NCBI GenBank assembly: GCA_964570935.1
Contig: CAZMZP010000015.1
Location: 9,591-73,590, forward strand
Length of the DNA: 64,000 nt
Direction of reading: 5' to 3'
DNA from: JAFGJU01 sp964570935
GTDB lineage: Bacteria; Eisenbacteria; RBG-16-71-46; JAFGJU01
Part shown: positions 60,320 through 64,000 of the stretch, piece by piece
Numbering within the stretch: position 1 is the stretch's first letter
How the letters are laid out: every line of letters starts with the position of its first letter
Notes under the pieces: generated by a model
What the model saw: only the letters and a program-made list of their open reading frames with translations
Told to the model about the DNA's origin: nothing
The model's database searches: none
Program-made: the position numbers and the translations under genes

Positions 60320-60353
60320 ACGGGGGCCCTTTCCTTCCAGGGATGAACGGATC

Positions 60354-61529
60354 TCAGGCGCCGCGGCCGTCGGAACTGTGCAAGTCCCTTCCGGACACTG
60401 TGGCGACCCACTCGGCCATTACGTCAAGCGCCAGACCAACGTTGCCGGTCTGGCAGTGATTCTGTGCGTGCTCTGCCCTCGTGAACACTCTCCCGGTCAC
60501 TGACCGTGCGTTCGTCAGCGCCCTCAACTGCATGTCGTGCATCTTGAATGGAATGAGGTGATCCTCCTTGCCCGTCAGGATAAGAACATCCTGCGTTACA
60601 CGCTCCGAGTGGATGTTCCGGTCGTTCATAAGGAGGTAGATCTCCATGGCGTCCAGAGGCTGCTCCTGTTTTGTGATGTACTTCAGATGGTCCACGGCCC
60701 ACGACGCCGTGTTCTCCCTTTTCTCGAACTTGAGCTCCGCCATGCGATTCATGAAGCCCCTGCAATGTCGAAGGCACCACAGGTGAATGTGGCGGAACGC
60801 GGGTGGCATGCTCTTCATGTAATCAATGGCGTGACCCGAGGCGATGACGCGGCTTATCCGGGGCTCGAAAGCCGCCGCCCTGAGGGCAAACCATCCTCCC
60901 ATGGAGAGTCCTAGGAGCGTGACGCCGGAGGCGCGAAAATGATTCAGGATGACCCCGGTGGGTTTCTCCCATTCGTGCGTCAGCGGCAGGCCGCATTTTC
61001 TGAGCGCGCCGCCCTGGCCGGGGCCCTCGAACCCTATGACCTCGTACCCTTGGTTCGAGAAGTACGTCATCATCGAATACCATTCTTCTATGAACGAATC
61101 GAAACCGCCGTGGATGACGATTGTGCCCCTCTTTGGGCTCCCGGAGGCCGGCGGGAGCCTCAGCGCAGGCAGGAAGGCGCCCTCGTAGGGCACGCGGCAT
61201 CTCTCAATCTCGTCCTTCTCGAACGCCCGATAGAACAGCTCGACGAACCTGTCGTACAGGGCTTCCTTCTCCGGGTCCTTCGACCTCACGTAGAACTCGG
61301 CCGCCCGGTAATAGAAGGCTGCGTTCATGAGCCTGTTCTCATCAAGCGCTCTTTCGGCCAGTTCGACCATCCGTAGTTTCCAGTCTCCGAAGCTCTTGAT
61401 CTTCTTGCCGGCTTCCTCCAGATCGCGCAATCTCGTGTAGCCCAGTGAATACCACCTGTTCAGCTGAAAATTGAAAAGCTGGCGCCTGTGGAACCTGTGG
61501 TAGCCGACCGGGAACTGGAATTCACGCAT
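60354..61529 (-). CDS. Alpha/beta-hydrolase, FrsA/DHPON-hydrolase-like
   Basis: A 391-residue hydrolase with an N-terminal helical cap domain (about 20-110) and a core of the alpha/beta fold. The oxyanion region is GTIVIHGGFDSFIEEWY, the nucleophile is in LLGLSMGGW, the acid is in LTGKEDHLIPF and the His is in the final AEHAQNHCQTGN. This resembles carbon-carbon-cleaving or esterase members of the DUF1100 type; substrate unknown. GAGGAGG precedes ATG 61529. Confidence 0.86.
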   Translation of the reverse strand: MREFQFPVGYHRFHRRQLFNFQLNRWYSLGYTRLRDLEEAGKKIKSFGDWKLRMVELAERALDENRLMNAAFYYRAAEFYVRSKDPEKEALYDRFVELFYRAFEKDEIERCRVPYEGAFLPALRLPPASGSPKRGTIVIHGGFDSFIEEWYSMMTYFSNQGYEVIGFEGPGQGGALRKCGLPLTHEWEKPTGVILNHFRASGVTLLGLSMGGWFALRAAAFEPRISRVIASGHAIDYMKSMPPAFRHIHLWCLRHCRGFMNRMAELKFEKRENTASWAVDHLKYITKQEQPLDAMEIYLLMNDRNIHSERVTQDVLILTGKEDHLIPFKMHDMQLRALTNARSVTGRVFTRAEHAQNHCQTGNVGLALDVMAEWVATVSGRDLHSSDGRGA

Positions 61530-61571
61530 TGAAGCACCCTCCTCGTCGTCCCTATCGGAAAGTGCGCCGCT

Positions 61572-62711
61572 TCAAGACAGCTCTCGAAACATGTGACGAT
61601 TCTTCGCGAGCTTGAACCCGTGCCTCGAATAGAACGCGAGAGCCCTCCGATTGGCCGGCGTCACCTCGAGACGGACGCCCTCCAGTTTCCCGCCCTTCAT
61701 GCCGGCAACATGCTCCAGGCAACGGGCGCCAATTCCCTTGTTTCTCCACGGCGGCCTGACGTACAGCTCGTCGATGTGGGCGATATCTCCGCCGTACTCG
61801 TTGCTCCAGAAGTCGATGACGATAACGTACCCAACGACAGCATCGCCGACGCGTACAATCGTGATACTACCCTTGTCCGGATGCGCAGACAATTCTGCAA
61901 CAGTGCGCCGGATCTTCCTGAGAGACATGTTCTGTCCGGTGGGATCCTCTCTATACAGAGCCATGACCATCGACTCCAATTCGGGCACGTCCACGTCAGC
62001 CAGAGAGCTGAACCGCGGGGATTGGCTTCTGGGATTGCTGTTTCGGCTCACGTTCTTCCGTCCTGGCGAGTCCGCCTCACAGGCGCCCGGCCGCCTCCTT
62101 GCTGTCGGCATAACGATCGCGCCGCTCTTGAAGTCTCCGTACACTTCCGCCTGTCCCTCGAGAAACAGCCTGCCCACTATTGCTCCGGAGATTGCGTCCA
62201 GCTCGTGTCCTGACATCCTCGCCCTAATGCCCTCTATTCCCAACTTCCTCAGTCCCCGCCTCAGCAAGGCCAGCCCCTGTTGCTTGCGGGCAATTCCCCA
62301 GATATCCTGGGCGCCTCCAGGATAGATCTCGATCACACGATAGCCAGATTTCTCGAGCTGACGTTTCAAAACAATGCCGCGCATCGTAAGAGAACGCATG
62401 GGGCCCAGCGTAATCGGGAAAAACCTGATGCCCCGCGCCCTGAGCTCGAGATCACACTTTCTGAAGTGTACGCCATTGTCGGCCGGGAAAGCGGTTCCCG
62501 GAGTCCATCTTCTGCCGGGAGGCAGGCACAGAGGCGCGTCAATAGCAACGACCTGGGGATTGTGCTCGGCGACGAAGTGAAGGATGCTCTCGTCGCGGCG
62601 CACGTCACGCGACTCCACGACCTCGTTGCCGAAAAGGCAGCATATCCCCGTGGGCCGTGTTGCCACGCCGGCCAGGTCGATCCCGACGACCTTAATGTCT
62701 CTCTTGCTCAA
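61572..62711 (-). CDS. DUF429 domain fused to a GNAT acetyltransferase
   Basis: A 379-residue fusion. Residues 1-200 form a DUF429 domain (GIDLAGVATRPTGICCL, VVAIDAPLCLP, IEIYPGGAQDIWG and GHELDAISGAIVGRLFLEG), a predicted RNase-H-like nuclease fold. After a basic Ser/Arg-rich linker, residues about 235-379 are a GNAT domain with DELYVRPPWRNKGIGARCLE and EVTPANRRALAFYSRHGFK. Both are complete, so the fusion is probably real. The start TTG 62711 has GGAG nine bases upstream. I know no function for this pairing. Confidence 0.85.
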   Translation of the reverse strand: MSKRDIKVVGIDLAGVATRPTGICCLFGNEVVESRDVRRDESILHFVAEHNPQVVAIDAPLCLPPGRRWTPGTAFPADNGVHFRKCDLELRARGIRFFPITLGPMRSLTMRGIVLKRQLEKSGYRVIEIYPGGAQDIWGIARKQQGLALLRRGLRKLGIEGIRARMSGHELDAISGAIVGRLFLEGQAEVYGDFKSGAIVMPTARRRPGACEADSPGRKNVSRNSNPRSQSPRFSSLADVDVPELESMVMALYREDPTGQNMSLRKIRRTVAELSAHPDKGSITIVRVGDAVVGYVIVIDFWSNEYGGDIAHIDELYVRPPWRNKGIGARCLEHVAGMKGGKLEGVRLEVTPANRRALAFYSRHGFKLAKNRHMFRELS

Positions 62712-62726
62712 GACTGATCGCTCCGC

Positions 62727-62963
62727 CTATCGCTTCGCAAAGGACGCTCGCAGGTTGCGAGGCAGTATTTCCATATAGTCCAGCAGCTCGAGCCGCTTCA
62801 GCCTTCCCATCGCCGGCGCCGGCAGCCGGTCTGACGGAACACCCTGCAATAGCAGGGAGGTTTCCTCTTCAGAAAACTCCATACTAACGCCGAAGCATTC
62901 CAGAAACGGCTTGTCCTCCGGGCAGTATCGCTGGCAATACGTGCAACCGAGCAGGCAATGCCA
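62727..62963 (-). pseudogene. 3' remnant of a QueG-like double-cluster Fe-S protein
   Basis: On the minus strand the 78 codons before the TAG at 62727 encode the C-terminus of a 4Fe-4S double-cluster protein of the epoxyqueuosine-reductase-like group: CLLGCTYCQRYCPEDKPFLE supplies four cluster Cys, then MEFSEEETSLLLQGVP and LELLDYMEILPRNLRA, a typical helical end. Upstream of the first codon (62963) a TAA blocks the frame and the GNAT gene end follows after three bases. The 5' two-thirds and a start are missing. It is a broken gene, probably cut by the insertion or rearrangement that placed the GNAT gene beside it. Confidence 0.75.
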
Positions 62964-62969
62964 TTATGA

Positions 62970-63590
62970 TCAGGGACTCGCTGCGAGCTCCATAACCAGG
63001 AAACGTGACTCCGGGGTGCGCGCCCCGGCGCGAACATGCCCGTCACGGAACCGCCACTTCGGGTCGGCCAGGTCTGCCCCAGCCAGGTCGGCGTCCTCCT
63101 TCCAGAACTCGCCGCATCTCACAAACCCAGCCTTCTCATAGCATCTTACAGCACGGGCATTCGAGCTGGCAACGTCAAGCCGAAGCCCTCTCATGCCGCC
63201 GGCAAACCACCAGTCGCGCACCAAGGTCAGCATTGCCTCGCCCACTCCCCGCCCGCACCATTCGGGGTGAACCCGGATTCCCAGGTTGTGGGACCGGCCG
63301 TGCTCCCAATCGATTTCCAGCAGCGCCAGGTAGCCGATTGATCCGACGGGGCCGTGGTCTGCAACCAGCGTGATCCTGTCTGTCTGGCCTCGGCGGGCGC
63401 TGTACAGCGAGTCCATCTCGATTGGGGGCAGATGCGCAAAGCTGAACACGAACATGTCGTGGGGTGGAGGGTAAGGTGGCCACGCGGCCAGAAGGCCCAT
63501 GTCTGACCGCTCGCAGTTCCTGACGAGCAGGGGTGGGTGCGAGATTGGCAACCTGGTCAACAGTGTCTTGCGCGGTGCGTTCATGTCCAT
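62970..63590 (-). CDS. GNAT acetyltransferase
   Basis: A 206-residue acetyltransferase with PISHPPLLVRNCERSD at the start, the loop PEWCGRGVGEAMLTLVRDWW and a LRLDVASSNARAVRCYEKAG end, the common RimL/PhnO-like order. Substrate unknown. The start ATG 63590 gives a normal N-terminus; ATG 63584 is possible. It ends four bases before the QueG-like remnant and is divergent from the DUF5674 gene. Confidence 0.82.
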   Translation of the reverse strand: MDMNAPRKTLLTRLPISHPPLLVRNCERSDMGLLAAWPPYPPPHDMFVFSFAHLPPIEMDSLYSARRGQTDRITLVADHGPVGSIGYLALLEIDWEHGRSHNLGIRVHPEWCGRGVGEAMLTLVRDWWFAGGMRGLRLDVASSNARAVRCYEKAGFVRCGEFWKEDADLAGADLADPKWRFRDGHVRAGARTPESRFLVMELAASP

Positions 63591-63639
63591 ACGTCTCAAT
63601 ACCAACACAAGTGCCCTGAGAACTCAATACTCATGCCTG

Positions 63640-63669
63640 TTGCGGCTGGCGCCTCAGTTCCGTTAGAAT
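63640..63669 (+). promoter_or_regulatory. Promoter of the DUF5674 gene
   Basis: TTGCGG (63640-63645) and TAGAAT (63664-63669) are 18 bases apart, giving a leader of about 57 bases. The -10 box is good, the -35 only fair. Confidence 0.4.
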
Positions 63670-63732
63670 CGCGGCCGTACAGATCCTGGGAATCAGCTTG
63701 GGGTCTGGGGCCGCATCTCAAAGGGAGCAAGT

Positions 63733-64000
63733 ATGAAGATAGTCTCGGAGAGGGTGACGCTTAACGAACTCCGGCAGATGGCGACGGCGATATTCGGCGA
63801 CATGGTGAAGGCGGTCGTGGACCTGCGCCGCGGGATCATGCTCCTCGACGCCGACCTGCACGCCGACCAGGAAGCGGAGCTGCTTGCCGACGGCTCGGCC
63901 CACGAGGACCTCTGGGGCATCAACCTCTACCCGGACATGCCCGGTGCCGACTGGGTGGAGTTCGATTCGATGGTCAACCTGCGACCGTCGTTCGGAAACC
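63733..64000 (+). CDS. DUF5674 family protein, N-terminal part (runs off the right end)
   Basis: The visible 89 codons contain the DUF5674 signature: an opening MKIVSERVTLNEL, FGDMVKAVVDLRRGIM, ELLADGSAHEDLWGINLYPD and FDSMVNLRPSFGN, in family order. Members are around 110 residues, so about 20 codons are missing on the right. Function is unknown. AAGGGAGC precedes ATG 63733. Confidence 0.87.
   Translation, partial: MKIVSERVTLNELRQMATAIFGDMVKAVVDLRRGIMLLDADLHADQEAELLADGSAHEDLWGINLYPDMPGADWVEFDSMVNLRPSFGN

Noticed and set aside
62798..63046. 82-codon minus-strand frame over the QueG-like remnant
   Set aside because: It is in a different frame from the recognisable Fe-S remnant and has no motif or ribosome site.
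1..64000. CRISPR array, tRNA/rRNA genes, insertion sequences, prophage
   Set aside because: I saw no regular repeat-spacer pattern, no cloverleaf with a GGTTCGAATC-type arm, and no transposase or integrase motif in any frame. A covariance or profile search was not possible.

Overview
This is a GC-rich 64 kb chromosomal window from a Gram-negative bacterium. It encodes lipoproteins, outer-membrane barrel proteins, a MacA/FtsX-type ABC exporter, LemA/HtpX and a diheme periplasmic protein. Fe-S and metal-binding proteins and a glycyl radical enzyme of trans-4-hydroxyproline dehydration point to an anaerobic or microaerophilic life. Two secreted proteins carry a C-terminal Thr-Trp-(Gly/Ser)-Arg-(Val/Ile)-Lys-x-Leu-Phe motif. 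That motif, the beta-helix protein and the mixed gene content fit an uncultivated lineage of the FCB-like candidate phyla (Eisenbacteria, Krumholzibacteria, Fermentibacteria and relatives). The placement is inference; there is no rRNA or tRNA gene here to fix it.

Layout. 0-13 kb: start of a secreted protein, adenosine deaminase, oligopeptidase B with a probable frameshift in its signal peptide, DedA, a five-PAS hybrid histidine kinase, a secreted prolyl oligopeptidase, glutamine synthetase and asparagine synthetase A. 13-24.8 kb: a secreted beta-helix protein, a lipocalin-like lipoprotein, an operon of cupin, DsbD-like and NapH-like Fe-S membrane proteins, the hydroxyproline dehydratase HypD with its activase and a YkgJ protein, a diheme protein, and a Nudix/methyltransferase/GNAT/CYTH operon. 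25-38.8 kb: a propeller protein, CAAX protease, HAD phosphatase, GltX, Fpg, outer-membrane proteins, an EamA transporter, YbgA, LemA/HtpX, and a tightly overlapping trio that includes a 57-residue membrane protein. 39-48.3 kb: amidase, GNAT, lipoprotein, flavodoxin-like protein and the exporter operon. 48.3-64 kb: a long minus-strand array of small enzymes and membrane proteins with three domain fusions (PD40-FKBP, HicB-like-DinB, DUF429-GNAT) and two gene remnants (GNAT and QueG-like), ending in a partial DUF5674 gene.

Working together. Two S9A prolyl oligopeptidases, HypD with its activase, an amidase and an amino-acid permease suggest growth on peptides, including hydroxyproline-rich ones. 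AsnA and GlnA next to each other assimilate ammonia. Many genes overlap by 1-4 bases (ATGA, GTGA, TGATG), which shows heavy use of translational coupling. No complete mobile element, CRISPR array, phage or biosynthetic cluster was seen. The window is mostly housekeeping and accessory metabolism rather than one new system. The points most worth a second look are the fusions, the remnants, the frameshifted peptidase, the shared C-terminal motif and the overlapping trio.
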